A DNA stretch of 64,000 nucleotides, taken from NCBI GenBank assembly GCA_036268455.1, contig DATAUD010000106.1, forward strand, positions 1 to 64,000, read 5' to 3'. Positions 32,712 to 41,945 of this stretch are shown piece after piece. This DNA is from DATAUD01 sp036268455 (lineage in GTDB: Bacteria > Verrucomicrobiota > Verrucomicrobiia > Limisphaerales > Palsa-1400). The notes below the pieces were generated by a model that did not search any database, was not told the origin of the DNA, and was given only the letters and a program-made list of their open reading frames with translations. The translations under genes were made by a program, and so were the position numbers. The number at the start of each line of letters is the position of its first letter. Within the stretch, counting starts at the first letter, position 1.

Positions 32712-33959
32712 ATGAAACAAACGGAATTAGAACCGGCCATCGAACATTCGCCTGCGGCGACGCCGCACGGAGCCGAGTTGGGGGCTTCCGGCGGCGCTCC
32801 GCCGGCGCCCGCGGGACGGATGCCACTATTTATATTGGGGGCTTTTGGAGTATTGCTGCTCGTTGCGGCGGGATTGACGGTTTTGTCCAAGTCCCGCGCC
32901 AGCGCGGAACTGGAAAGCGATACGGTGGAAAATGTGGTTCCCGCGGTGAGTGTGGTTCACCCCAAGCGCACTCCGGCACAAATTCAACTTGAATTGCCGG
33001 GCAACATCACCGCATTCGAGGAAGCCCCCATTTACGCGCGAGTCAGCGGCTATTTGAAAGAGTGGTACACGGACATCGGCACGCGGGTCGTGGCCGGTCA
33101 GCCGCTGGCGGAGATCGAGACGCCCGAACTTGACCAGGAAGTCAAACAAGCAAATGCCGCGCTTGCGCTGGCCAGCGCCAACCTGGAAATCGCCCGCATT
33201 TCCTCCGATCGCTGGCAGAACTTGCGCAAAAGCGATTCCGTTTCGCAACAGGATACCGATGTCAGAGTAGCGACATGGCACGCGCAGCAAGCGAATGTCG
33301 AGGCGCAGGAGGCCAACGTGCAACGCTTGAAGGAATTGTCCAATTTCAAGAAACTGGTGGCGCCCTTTCCCGGGACCATCACCGTTCGAACCATGGACGC
33401 GGGCACACTGATTACAGCGGGATCGTCGCGGGAAATTTTCCGGCTGGCCAGGATTGATCCGTTGCGGGTTTATATAAGTCTGCCCCAGGCTTACAGCCAG
33501 ATGGTCAAGACCAATGATGAGGCGGTATTGACGTTCGCGGAATTGCCCGGGCAAAAGTTTACCGGGAAAGTGGACCGCACGGCGGGAGCGATTGATCCGG
33601 TCTCGCGCACTCTTCTGACCGAAATACTGGTTTCGAATCACGACGGAAAGCTGTTCCCCGGCGCCCACACCATGGTGCAGGTGAACCTCGCCACTGGCGT
33701 CGAGCCGGTGATCGTTCCTGTCAACACACTTCTCTTTCGCAACGAACAAGGGGAGCAAGTCGGGGTGGTTGATTCCAACGGAATCGTCCGGCTGGCCGAT
33801 GTGACGGTCGGACGCGATTACGGAACGACGGTGGAAATCGTCAACGGACTTTCGGAAAAGGACAACGTCATCATCAACCCATCTGATTCTCTGGAACCAG
33901 GCGTCAAAGTGCGAGTCGCCAAACCCGAGACGGACGCCGCCGCCCCAAACCATGAATGA
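32712..33959 (+). CDS. RND efflux periplasmic adaptor (membrane fusion protein)
   Basis: 415 residues. A charged N-terminal stretch and one helix (PLFILGAFGVLLLVAAGLTV) anchor it to the inner membrane. The lipoyl/hairpin region starts with ELPGNITAFEEAPIYARVSG and contains the coiled-coil hairpin (AALALASANLEIARISSDRW, NVEAQEANVQRLKELSNFKK), then the barrel domains (VAPFPGTITVRTMDAGTLI) and C-terminal segment. It bridges the inner-membrane pump and the outer-membrane channel. Its 3' end overlaps the channel gene by eight bases. Complete for the family. Confidence 0.94.
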   Translation: MKQTELEPAIEHSPAATPHGAELGASGGAPPAPAGRMPLFILGAFGVLLLVAAGLTVLSKSRASAELESDTVENVVPAVSVVHPKRTPAQIQLELPGNITAFEEAPIYARVSGYLKEWYTDIGTRVVAGQPLAEIETPELDQEVKQANAALALASANLEIARISSDRWQNLRKSDSVSQQDTDVRVATWHAQQANVEAQEANVQRLKELSNFKKLVAPFPGTITVRTMDAGTLITAGSSREIFRLARIDPLRVYISLPQAYSQMVKTNDEAVLTFAELPGQKFTGKVDRTAGAIDPVSRTLLTEILVSNHDGKLFPGAHTMVQVNLATGVEPVIVPVNTLLFRNEQGEQVGVVDSNGIVRLADVTVGRDYGTTVEIVNGLSEKDNVIINPSDSLEPGVKVRVAKPETDAAAPNHE

Positions 33960-35436
33960 GATTCGCCCCAAACGCCGGGGCCGCGGCAGCGAGATTTTTT
34001 TTGTTTGCGCATTGGTGATGGCCGGTTGCGCGGTGGGCCCTGATTATCACCGGCCTTCTCCAGGCCCCGTCCCTGCCGAATGGAAAGCAAGCCCGCCCTG
34101 GAAAGAAGGGACTCCCAGAGATGCGGAAATTAAACAGAATTTTTGGGAGATTTTTGATGATCCAGTTCTAACAGGGTTGGAAGTGGAGGCGACTACAAAT
34201 AACCCGAACCTCCAGGCTGCCTTCGAACGGGTGGAAGAGGCCCGGGCTGTCGCGCGCGTCACGCGGGCGGACCTTTTTCCCGGGGTGAGTTTCGATCCTT
34301 ATGCGAACCGCACCCGTTATTCAGCGAATCGGACCGTGCAACCGTATTCATCCGTCTTGGGCTACACCGGCAATGACATTGTTCTTCCTCTGGATTTGAG
34401 TTACGAGGTTGATCTTTGGGGGCGCGTCCGGCGGTCCTTCCGGGCGGCTCGCGAGCAGGCCCAGGCCAGCGCCGCCGAATACCAGAACGTCATGCTCTCC
34501 CTTCAGGCGAACGTCGCGGAAACGTATTTTATGATACGCTCGGTTGACCTGGACCGTCGCGTGGTGGCACAGACGATTGACCTGCGCCAAAAAAATCTCA
34601 ACCTGGTGGAATCGCTTCATCGCGGGGGCGCTGATAGCGCGGTTGATCTTGCGGAAGCCCAAACGGAATTGTCCTCGGCGCAGGCGGACCTGGTGGGGCT
34701 GAAGTTGCAACGCGCCCAATTGGAAAACACGCTGGCGACTCTTTGCGGCGAAAGCTCTTCCAGTTTTTCTCTGGCGGAAACGACGCGCTTTTACCGACCA
34801 CCAGCGATTCCGATCGGACTGCCGGCGGATTTACTGGAGAGACGGCCGGATGTGGCGGAGGCGGAACGTTCCATGGCGGCGGCAAGCGAAGGCATCGGAA
34901 TTGCCAAGGCGGCATTTTTTCCTTCCATCCAATTGACGGGGTCCGCCGGCGTGGAGAGCGTGGATTTGAAAGATATTTTCAATTGGGAAAGCCGCATCTG
35001 GAGCATCGGGCCGAATGTCAACATGCCGCTCTTCGAGGGGGGACGGCTCCGCGCGGGATTGCAGCGGGCGAAGGCGGCTTACGAGGAGGCGGTGGAGCAA
35101 TATCGCTCGCAGGTTTTGGTCGCGTTTCACGAGGTGGAGGACGGATTGGTCGGGGCGGAGCTTCTCAAGGAACAGTTCGACGCGCAAATGCAGGCGGTGG
35201 AGGGAGCGAAGCAGGTGGCGAATCTTTCACGACTTCGCTACAAGGAGGGATTGGCCAGTTATTTTGAAGTGGTGATTGCCGACAGAACGATGTTGGAAAA
35301 TGAAATCGCGGCTTATCAATTGAATGGACAATCCCTTGTGACGACGATCCAACTGATAAAGGCTTTGGGGGGAGGCTGGAACCCGAACAATCGAATGATG
35401 ACAAACGGGGTTGCTCCGCTTCAGAAAACAAATTGA
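33952..35436 (+). CDS. RND efflux outer-membrane lipoprotein (NodT/OprM family)
   Basis: 494 residues. The signal sequence has a lipobox LVMAGC with the Cys at 26, followed by AVGPDYHRPSPGPVPAEWK, typical of NodT/OprM channels. Two outer-membrane efflux repeats follow (PNLQAAFERVEEARAVARVT; LLERRPDVAEAERSMAAASE; LRYKEGLASYFEVVIADRTM), giving the trimeric alpha-barrel. Completes the three-gene pump operon. Length and layout are standard. Confidence 0.95.
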   Translation: MNEIRPKRRGRGSEIFFVCALVMAGCAVGPDYHRPSPGPVPAEWKASPPWKEGTPRDAEIKQNFWEIFDDPVLTGLEVEATTNNPNLQAAFERVEEARAVARVTRADLFPGVSFDPYANRTRYSANRTVQPYSSVLGYTGNDIVLPLDLSYEVDLWGRVRRSFRAAREQAQASAAEYQNVMLSLQANVAETYFMIRSVDLDRRVVAQTIDLRQKNLNLVESLHRGGADSAVDLAEAQTELSSAQADLVGLKLQRAQLENTLATLCGESSSSFSLAETTRFYRPPAIPIGLPADLLERRPDVAEAERSMAAASEGIGIAKAAFFPSIQLTGSAGVESVDLKDIFNWESRIWSIGPNVNMPLFEGGRLRAGLQRAKAAYEEAVEQYRSQVLVAFHEVEDGLVGAELLKEQFDAQMQAVEGAKQVANLSRLRYKEGLASYFEVVIADRTMLENEIAAYQLNGQSLVTTIQLIKALGGGWNPNNRMMTNGVAPLQKTN

Positions 35437-35437
35437 G

Positions 35438-35920
35438 TCAATATGGGACTTTGTCGGGCATGTTGCGCCATTCGGTGAAGATTTCCAGAGCTTGCTCGCG
35501 CAGGATGTTCTGCGTCGGAAGGTCGCGGGTGAAGACGGGTTTGGAAAGTTCGTTGTAGATGTGCTGGTCGTCAAAGCCGGCTTGGGCGGCGTCTTGACGA
35601 TTGGCGGCGAAGACAAGGCGGTCTAATCTCGCCCAATAGGTTGCGCCTAAACACATCGGACACGGCTCGCACGAGGTGTAAAGGACGCAGCCGCGAAGTT
35701 GGAATGTGCCAAGCGCGGCGGCGGCGCCTCGGATGGCGGTCATTTCGGCGTGGGCAGTGGGGTCGTTGGAGGTGGTGACTTTGTTCCAGCCGCGAGCGAT
35801 GATTTCGCCATCGCGGGTGATGACCGCGCCGAATGGGCCGCCGTCTTTGGCCCGCATGTGTTTTGCGGCCAGGTCGATGGCGGCTTGCATGAAGATCGAA
35901 TCCTGGCCGGTTAGTTCCAT
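35438..35920 (-). CDS. guaD: Guanine deaminase / nucleoside deaminase (CMP-dCMP deaminase family)
   Basis: 160 residues from ATG 35920; a GTG at 35926 adds two residues. The zinc ligands are in TAHAEMTAIR (His and catalytic Glu) and SCEPCPMCLGATYWAR (two Cys). The order and flanking FGAVITRDGEIIARGWN and AGFDDQHIYNE match Bacillus subtilis GuaD, which deaminates guanine to xanthine. A tRNA-adenosine deaminase (TadA) is the alternative, but the AGFDD segment and terminal EWRNMP tail favour guanine deaminase. Its 3' end abuts that of the efflux operon. Confidence 0.88.
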   Translation of the reverse strand: MELTGQDSIFMQAAIDLAAKHMRAKDGGPFGAVITRDGEIIARGWNKVTTSNDPTAHAEMTAIRGAAAALGTFQLRGCVLYTSCEPCPMCLGATYWARLDRLVFAANRQDAAQAGFDDQHIYNELSKPVFTRDLPTQNILREQALEIFTEWRNMPDKVPY

Positions 35921-36074
35921 GTTCACGGGATGGGTTTAGCAGAATGAAGGACAAGAGGCGAGAATGGAATCTCACTCCGGGACGATTCAGATCGTTCCAA
36001 GTCTCGTCTCCAAAGGGCAAGAAAGAATCAATGTGGAACTCAGAAAATCAGGAATTTAAACGGGTTCTAGGTCA

Positions 36075-36767
36075 CTATTTGCCAAGGCCCGATTCGCGGA
36101 TTTTTCTTTGGGTTGTAGCTGCGTCGAAGATTACCCGGCGGAGCTCGATGGTGCGCTTTTCGATGTCGTATGTTACGTAGGCGGCTGCGTCGCGGTTTTT
36201 GTCGCGGGGCTGGCCGACGGAACCGGGGTTCACAAAGTATTGCGCGCCGGGCTTTATTTTAAATTTTGTGTAGGTGCCGCCTCGGACAATGGTGTCGCGG
36301 ATGAAAGCAACGGGGACGTGGGTGTGACCGAAGAAACAAATGTCGGTGTCCTGGTGCGCAAAGCTGGCGGCAGCGGCTCCTTTCTCAAATACGTATCCCC
36401 ATCGTTCCGGCTGATTGAGGGTCGCGTGGACTATGGTGAAGTTTTCGACCTTGCGGAAATATGGGAGATCGTGGAGCCATCGGCGGTCGTCTTCGGTAAG
36501 CTGGTTGCGGGTCCATTCGGCTGCTCTTTTCGCAGCGGAAGTTAGGTCGGAAGTCAGGTTGCTGGCGCAGTAATCATCATAATTCCCTTTGACGCAAGGA
36601 GCGTTCAGGGCGCGAATTATGTCGATGCAGGCTTTAGGGTCGGCACAGTAGCCAACGAAGTCGCCAAGAAAGGCATGATGGGCGCAGTTCTGAACACTGG
36701 CGTCCTCGAGGACGGACCGGAGAGCTTCGAGGTTGGCGTGAATGTCGGCGATGATCGCAAATTTCAT
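36075..36767 (-). CDS. Metallophosphoesterase
   Basis: 230 residues with the calcineurin-like metal motifs: DIHAN (8-12), GDFVGYCADP, KGNYDDYC and FFGHTHVP, ending with VNPGSVGQPRDKN. This is the YfcE/MJ0936-like phosphodiesterase subclass, a soluble di-metal enzyme whose natural substrate varies and is not predictable here. Standalone between guaD and the GH26 gene. A non-motif N-terminal start MKFAIIADIHANLEALRSV is typical, so the start is secure. Confidence 0.9.
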   Translation of the reverse strand: MKFAIIADIHANLEALRSVLEDASVQNCAHHAFLGDFVGYCADPKACIDIIRALNAPCVKGNYDDYCASNLTSDLTSAAKRAAEWTRNQLTEDDRRWLHDLPYFRKVENFTIVHATLNQPERWGYVFEKGAAAASFAHQDTDICFFGHTHVPVAFIRDTIVRGGTYTKFKIKPGAQYFVNPGSVGQPRDKNRDAAAYVTYDIEKRTIELRRVIFDAATTQRKIRESGLGK

Positions 36768-36800
36768 TCGGCTTTTGACGCGAGGGTTAAGGAGCCTTCG

Positions 36801-38627
36801 CTACGGTATCGACATTAAACGATAGTATCTGCGAGGGTTCGATCCGATTACGTCTGTGTTCGTCGTAGGACTGTTGGACGCGGTTACGACGCTCCCGAGG
36901 TTCGTCCAAGACTTAGCCGTTAAATCGTTGTTGAATTGGACCTGGAAATTCTGATTCGTTGGGGCGCTCCAAACAAGCGTTACTGTACCGCTTTTGACGC
37001 CAATGCTTTCAAAAAATGGCGCGGCACTCACTGTCACAGGAACGGGCCAGGATTGGCCGGCGGCGTTATGGGCGTCACCGGAATAAACAGCCACGAGATT
37101 ATGCGCGCCCGGGTAAGCCAATCGCACGGTCGCGTGGGCCTGACAATAATTTCCGGAACCGCCGCTGAGTTGCACATTGGTCTGCCACTGGGAGTCGCTA
37201 TAGATGTCCACGGTTCCAGTGGGAGTGAAGGATGATAAATCTCCCACAGAAACGTTCATGGTGAGGTTTGAGCCAGGCGCGACCTGGCTGGCAGCGGATG
37301 CAATATGCACTCGCGCGCTAAACGGATGATATTGGCTGTAACTCAGGGTTGGCACAAACTTCGCGCCCAGGTACGGTGAATTCACCATGTTGCTGTAGGC
37401 TGGCACGCCGTTGGTCGTCAGGTTCCAGTTTTGGCCGCCCTGGCCATCGAAATAATCCATATCCAAAAACTGCGGCAACTCGGTTTGAAACGAGCTGACC
37501 GCTTCATTGAAGAAATCGACTTGATTCGGCTCGTTAGTGTTGTAAGCGCCGGTTTCGCCGATCATCAACGGCTTGCCATGCGCGGCCATCGCAGCGTAAT
37601 TATACGCCGCATCGGTCTTGAAGGTATTGACAAAATAATCCGCAAGCCGGTCATAGGCATCCACGCCGATCCAATCCACGTAGCTGTCTCCGGGGTAAAA
37701 GCCATCCGTATAGCCACTGTTAGTCTGGCCGGGAGGCGAATCATTGCCGCCACCTGGATTCCTAAGCCAGATCACGTTGAAAGCTCCGTTGGTGTCAAAA
37801 ATTTGCCGGATGCGCCGCCATGCCAGGACATAGTTCGTCTGGGCGGTGGCGACCTGTTGGGTCGTGGCCTCGCTTGCCATAGAAGGATAACCGAGCAGCG
37901 GGGCGACGTTGGACCCGGTCAGGTTCATCTCAACGAACCACCGGACAATAATCGGCCCCTGGTAAGCCGCGATTTCCTGGGCGACGCCAGCAATGTAAGT
38001 GTCATCGCTGCCGCTGGTTATATTGGTAAGCGAATCCGACAGCCACGTCACAATCGGAATGCGATTACTCTGCATGTCGTTATTCACGGATTTGAGGAAA
38101 AGGGACGTGGAACTCAAATTGGGATCGGTCCATTGGTAATAGTGCAGATGTAGGGCCAGTGTGCGGCCGCAATCCTGCTCGAGGGCGGCCAGATTCGTTG
38201 GGCCATTTGTGACGGTAGGGTTCACATAAACTCCCGCAAAGATCGATCCCTGCGGCGGCATCATCGTCACCTCGACGCCGACATTTTGGAAAGCCGGCGT
38301 CAAACCGGGGTTCGTGGCGGCAATGGTGTAGCAACCTGTATTCGTTAATATCACGGCCGAAAAATCGAACGTGGCTATGCCGTTCGCAGCGGAGTTGCTT
38401 TTTGAGATCGGATAGCTGTCCGGACCTGTGACGCTGATCGTAACAGGAGCGGAGGAATTGGAGATTACGGTTCCATTTGTGTCCACCACGAGAACCGTCA
38501 AAGGACCCATATTAAATCCCTCCAACTGGGTGGACGGTATAAGATTGGCAAACTGCAATTGTTGAGCTATCGAACTGACGTAATGACAGGCAAGCAGCGA
38601 GGCCAGCAATGCTGGAAGCATTTTCAT
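36801..38627 (-). CDS. Secreted glycoside hydrolase family 26-like enzyme
   Basis: 608 residues with a signal peptide. After a short N-terminal Ig-like domain (LTVLVVDTNGTVISNSSAPV) the catalytic region runs from about 125 to 430. The likely acid/base is E233 in VRWFVEMNLTG, and the nucleophile E358 in MIGETGAYN; WIGVDAYD between them is also characteristic of GH26 (endo-beta-1,4-mannanase and related). An Ig-like domain (TPTGTVDIYSDSQWQTNV) and a C-terminal module with VQFNNDLTAKSWTNLG ending RRYYRLMSIP follow. Substrate inferred as beta-mannan or related glucan; not proven. Confidence 0.8.
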   Translation of the reverse strand: MKMLPALLASLLACHYVSSIAQQLQFANLIPSTQLEGFNMGPLTVLVVDTNGTVISNSSAPVTISVTGPDSYPISKSNSAANGIATFDFSAVILTNTGCYTIAATNPGLTPAFQNVGVEVTMMPPQGSIFAGVYVNPTVTNGPTNLAALEQDCGRTLALHLHYYQWTDPNLSSTSLFLKSVNNDMQSNRIPIVTWLSDSLTNITSGSDDTYIAGVAQEIAAYQGPIIVRWFVEMNLTGSNVAPLLGYPSMASEATTQQVATAQTNYVLAWRRIRQIFDTNGAFNVIWLRNPGGGNDSPPGQTNSGYTDGFYPGDSYVDWIGVDAYDRLADYFVNTFKTDAAYNYAAMAAHGKPLMIGETGAYNTNEPNQVDFFNEAVSSFQTELPQFLDMDYFDGQGGQNWNLTTNGVPAYSNMVNSPYLGAKFVPTLSYSQYHPFSARVHIASAASQVAPGSNLTMNVSVGDLSSFTPTGTVDIYSDSQWQTNVQLSGGSGNYCQAHATVRLAYPGAHNLVAVYSGDAHNAAGQSWPVPVTVSAAPFFESIGVKSGTVTLVWSAPTNQNFQVQFNNDLTAKSWTNLGSVVTASNSPTTNTDVIGSNPRRYYRLMSIP

Positions 38628-38968
38628 CGTGCGGTTTTGATTTTTGAAAATTATGCCAAATCAGAATAAAAGGCAACGCGCGGAAAAAATGGAATCCATG
38701 TGTGGGAGTTGCGACGGTGTTTTGCGGTGGCTCGGCTTTCTATGTCAGGCTCTGTTTATGATCGAACATCGCTCTTATATAAAATTGGGCTTATTTAATT
38801 CCACCAGACGTTGACTGGGCCGCGCGGGACGGGCAAAATCCCGTGAATTAAGCAAACTATGGGAACCACTCCAAAAGATTCCACGATGCGCAAGGATAAA
38901 GCGGGAGTGGAAGATTGCACAGTCAAAGACACATACCCCACTATAGCCAGGCGCATTTCTATGCCAGG
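38628..38968. other. Intergenic region between divergent secreted-protein genes
   Basis: AT-rich stretch between the GH26 gene (minus) and the 38969 gene (plus). It holds a plausible plus-strand promoter (38811-38839) and, for GH26, a minus-strand CATAAT (38655-38650) with a poorly spaced TTGCCT upstream. No gene or RNA seen. Confidence 0.5.
38811..38839 (+). promoter_or_regulatory. Sigma-70-like promoter candidate for the 38969 gene
   Basis: TTGACT (38811-38816) and CAAAAT (38834-38839) are 17 bases apart. The first box is one base from consensus, the second is weak (four of six). It is the only well-spaced pair upstream of the gene. Confidence 0.35.
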
Positions 38969-40546
38969 GTGTTAAAGAGAAGGCTTTTAACGGCCGGTTT
39001 GAGCATGGCCCTTTTATTCGCCGGCCTGCCCAACTTGAGAGCTTCGGACGAACTCGCTTTTGCGCTTTCTTTTGAAAAGAAGGACTATACCAACGTTCAA
39101 AAATTGCTTGACCAATGGATGGGCGCGTATGCTTCAACGAGTAATAAGACAACGGTGACCAGAGTGGCTGAGTTCGTCAGCCTAAATCAAATTGCCATGA
39201 CGTATAATTGCTTTTTGATTGTTGACTGGGCGAGAAAGGGGGGAATGGTTGCTCGCAACAATGAGACGTCAAACATATCCGAGCATTTCGCCCCGACGAA
39301 TAAGGAACGCAGTTTTTTCAATGTGACAGTAATGACAATATCCTCTTCCATCAGAAAACAGGATCAAACGATACTCGATGTTGCGGACGTGGTTATGGTT
39401 GATCCGCCAGTTTACGTTCTCGGCTGCTTTACGCCGAAGAACGATCACCAAGGCGTGGTGACTCTTATACCGATGCAGAATGATGTCTTAGACGTGGTTT
39501 TACGGACGGCTGAAGACATCATCAAGAGTCCTGTGCTCAAGAATAGCTTTTCGGATCTAAATCGTTTCCTAATCAATGTCGTTAAGGGCTATCAGAACTA
39601 TGGTGTTATTGACGGGGTAACCGCCACGAAGGAGAAGCAGTCAAAGTTTATACTTATTCAATACATGACATACCGGATTAATTTGATGTTAAATCCAGAC
39701 GATCCCGTCTCAGGCAGTTACATTATGACTTGCGACCCGCAGATTGTTAAGGCGGAAGAGGTGAAGGATGGCGTGGCATATGCAAGGCAGGTAGATCCAA
39801 AATATTCGCCTAGTGCTACCGGTATGTACGTTTATGGAGGACCATGCATAGTCAATCTAGACTTTTTGGACGAAATCGCGGGGATCAATCCAGTTCGCGG
39901 CATTGTCCCGCCGGGATGGGACAACACGAGGACGGAAATTAAAAAGGTTGTCGGGACTTATGGTCAGTCTGTTGCAAAGGAGAAATACATTTGCGCGACA
40001 CACGAAAAATCGCATAAGAACCGTTGGACCAAAGTTGCCCGGAAAATCTTTCCAAATGGGACGCCAAAAAACCTGACCTTGGAGCAATTTAGTAAGATTC
40101 TTTGGCGTATTTCCCAGACCCATGACTTGGATGAAACGCTCGCGAGGTTGGGCGAAATGAATATCTCGATTCGGGAGGGCCGCAAAAATGATATTTGGGA
40201 AAGTTTGTATTTTCTCCTCGCGGCGTCTGAGGACGAAAAGGCCAGTTGCAGTTTAATTTTTACTTTACTCTCAGGGGAGCATGACGACCTGGTAAAAAAA
40301 TTACAAACAGCGTTAGATGAAAGAAATGCTCAAAACTTTACAGAGTCACTCCAGCGCGAAGTTGATTCCCGAAAACTAGCTCAAGTCTGGCTCGCCATTG
40401 CAACTAATCAATTGCATGGCGTTGCGAACAGTGAGGGTAAACTGCCGACGGATGTTTTGGCAGACAGGGTTCAAAACTTATACGGTCTTTTGTATGATGG
40501 CTGGGATTTTATGCAGGACGTTCATACTCCATTGGAAGAGCGATGA
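38969..40546 (+). CDS. Secreted protein of unknown function
   Basis: 525 residues from GTG 38969 (VLKRRLLTAGLSMALLFAG, signal peptide); a TTG at 38915 adds 18 residues before the signal. I recognise no family. The mature part has an N-terminal helical region (DYTNVQKLLDQWMGAYAST), a middle with VVMVDPPVYVLGCFTPKNDH and NDPVSGSYIMTCDPQIVKAE-like strands, and a helical C-terminal half (IFTLLSGEHDDLVKKLQTAL). Cys residues are few. GC and A-rich composition look lower than the neighbouring genes, hinting at recent acquisition. No close operon partner. Confidence 0.6.
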   Translation: MLKRRLLTAGLSMALLFAGLPNLRASDELAFALSFEKKDYTNVQKLLDQWMGAYASTSNKTTVTRVAEFVSLNQIAMTYNCFLIVDWARKGGMVARNNETSNISEHFAPTNKERSFFNVTVMTISSSIRKQDQTILDVADVVMVDPPVYVLGCFTPKNDHQGVVTLIPMQNDVLDVVLRTAEDIIKSPVLKNSFSDLNRFLINVVKGYQNYGVIDGVTATKEKQSKFILIQYMTYRINLMLNPDDPVSGSYIMTCDPQIVKAEEVKDGVAYARQVDPKYSPSATGMYVYGGPCIVNLDFLDEIAGINPVRGIVPPGWDNTRTEIKKVVGTYGQSVAKEKYICATHEKSHKNRWTKVARKIFPNGTPKNLTLEQFSKILWRISQTHDLDETLARLGEMNISIREGRKNDIWESLYFLLAASEDEKASCSLIFTLLSGEHDDLVKKLQTALDERNAQNFTESLQREVDSRKLAQVWLAIATNQLHGVANSEGKLPTDVLADRVQNLYGLLYDGWDFMQDVHTPLEER

Positions 40547-40615
40547 TTGGTCCCCTTCCCTGGCTTCGGCGCGGCAAGCCCGTCGATGGACTTCGGATGA
40601 ATGTCTGGCGCGTGC

Positions 40616-40831
40616 CTATTTCAGGCGCCAGGTGATGCGGGCTTTGTCGAGGTCGTAAGGGGACATTTCCATTTTTACGCGGTCACCAACGGTGAGGCGC
40701 ACCCAGCGCTTGCGCATCTTGCCACAAATGGTGGCGAGCACGAGATGTTTGTTGTCCAACTCGACACGAAACATCGTGCCGGGCAGGACGGTGGTGACGT
40801 TTCCCTCAACTTCTATATGTTCTTCTTTCAT
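40616..40831 (-). CDS. infA: Translation initiation factor IF-1
   Basis: 71 residues from ATG 40831 (MKEEHIEVEGNVTTVLPGTM), the usual IF-1 start; an in-frame start at 40864 lacks homologous sequence. The OB fold is intact with FRVELDNKHLVLATICGKMR and RVKMEMSPYDLDKARITWR. IF-1 assists IF-2 and IF-3 at the 30S A-site. An intrinsic terminator for the upstream RRM gene separates the two, so infA is transcribed separately or from readthrough. Confidence 0.95.
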   Translation of the reverse strand: MKEEHIEVEGNVTTVLPGTMFRVELDNKHLVLATICGKMRKRWVRLTVGDRVKMEMSPYDLDKARITWRLK

Positions 40832-40862
40832 TGTTAACAAACCGGCGACTGAATAAACCGAC

Positions 40863-40897
40863 AAAAAAGCGGGGCCCGATTTTTTACCGAACCCCGC
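40863..40897 (-). terminator. Rho-independent terminator downstream of the RRM gene
   Basis: On the minus strand GCGGGG-TTCGG pairs with TCGGG-CCCCGC (loop TAAAAAA), continuing the stem with two G-U pairs, followed by six T. It lies between the RRM gene stop and the infA start, so it ends the RRM transcript. Confidence 0.8.
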
Positions 40898-40915
40898 GCT
40901 GAAATCCTAACTGGC

Positions 40916-41236
40916 TTAATAGCGGCTGCGACCGCCGCGATCGCCGTATTCACGGCGTCCACCGCCACCGCCGCCGGGGGCGCGTTCTTCGCGCGGCTTG
41001 GCAACGTTGACAGTGAGGGCGCGTCCGTCCATGTCTTTGCCGTTGAGGGCATCGATGGCTTTGCGGGCCTCGTCGGCGGTGCTCATGGTGACGAAACCAA
41101 AGCCGCGGGGGCGATTGGTCATGCGATCCATCATGAGATTGGCTTCAGTGACGGTGCCATGGGCGGCAAAAGCGTCGCGTAGTTCGTTTTCAGTGATATT
41201 GAAGGAAAGATTTCCAACAAATAGTTTATTACTCAT
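40916..41236 (-). CDS. RRM RNA-binding protein with Gly/Arg-rich tail
   Basis: 106 residues. A single RNA recognition motif with RNP2 KLFVGNLSF (4-12) and RNP1 RGFGFVTM (44-51), then a Gly/Arg tail (GGGGGGRREYGDRGGRSRY). These small RRM proteins (Rbp/cold-inducible type) bind RNA and are common in Cyanobacteria and Verrucomicrobiota, often induced by cold. Monocistronic, ended by a strong terminator. A CCCGA-CGT-TCGGG hairpin occurs in the upstream leader (about 41283-41295). Confidence 0.92.
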   Translation of the reverse strand: MSNKLFVGNLSFNITENELRDAFAAHGTVTEANLMMDRMTNRPRGFGFVTMSTADEARKAIDALNGKDMDGRALTVNVAKPREERAPGGGGGGRREYGDRGGRSRY

Positions 41237-41499
41237 ATAATGTTTTACTGTCCGACAAACCGTACCTCTCCGAAGACTGTTCCCGAACGTCGGGTCTCAA
41301 ATCATCACTGAACGATGTTCACCTGAAGATTCACCGTGCCTTTGAAAGAAACAAGCTATCCAACAGACTGGCCTATAATGACAGATTCCGGCGAAATGGC
41401 AACAACTATCGGCAATTATTTTTTTGACTGAGGCGATTGCCGGGTTGCCAAGGCAGACGCAAGTATTACACTATGGGCGGGTTGCAACTTTTTTAGCCT

Positions 41500-41945
41500 A
41501 TGGATTCCGTGACGATTATACCCTATGCGGATGCGGTTCATCGCACCCAGAGGTGATTGCGCTCTGGGAGGCGGTTTTCGGTTACGAAGCGCCGCACAAC
41601 AGGCCAAGCGTGGCGATTGACAAAAAACTCGAGGCGTGTGATGACCTTTTCTTTGTCGCCGTTTGCGAAAGGGCTGTGGTGGGGACGATTATGGCGGGTT
41701 ACGACGGGCATCGCGGATGGATTTACTCGGTTGCGGTGGCGGATTCGTTTCGGCGGAACGGGATCGGCACGCGGCTGGTCGCGACGGCGGAGAACGCGCT
41801 GGCGACCAAGGGTTGCGTGAAGATCAACCTTCAAATCATGGAGGGGAATGAGCGTGTAATGGCGTTTTATTCGTCGTTGGGGTTTTCGACGGAGAAGCGG
41901 ATCAGCATGGGAAAGAAAATACCGGAAAATGTGCCGGGTCACTGA
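41500..41945 (+). pseudogene. GNAT N-acetyltransferase with a frameshift near the start
   Basis: From ATG 41500 the frame reads MDSVTIIPYADAVHRTQ, the normal beginning of a GNAT domain, then stops at 41554-41556. The neighbouring frame continues the same protein with VIALWEAVFGYEAPHNRPSV through the acetyl-CoA site ADSFRRNGIGTRLV and FYSSLGFSTEKRI to 41945. Removing the two bases AG at 41551-41552, a duplication of the preceding AG, joins them into about 147 residues, typical of YpeA-like enzymes. A longer frame starting at TTG 41424 in the downstream register does not resemble the family. Either recent inactivation or an assembly error. Converges on the 41939 gene. Confidence 0.7.
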
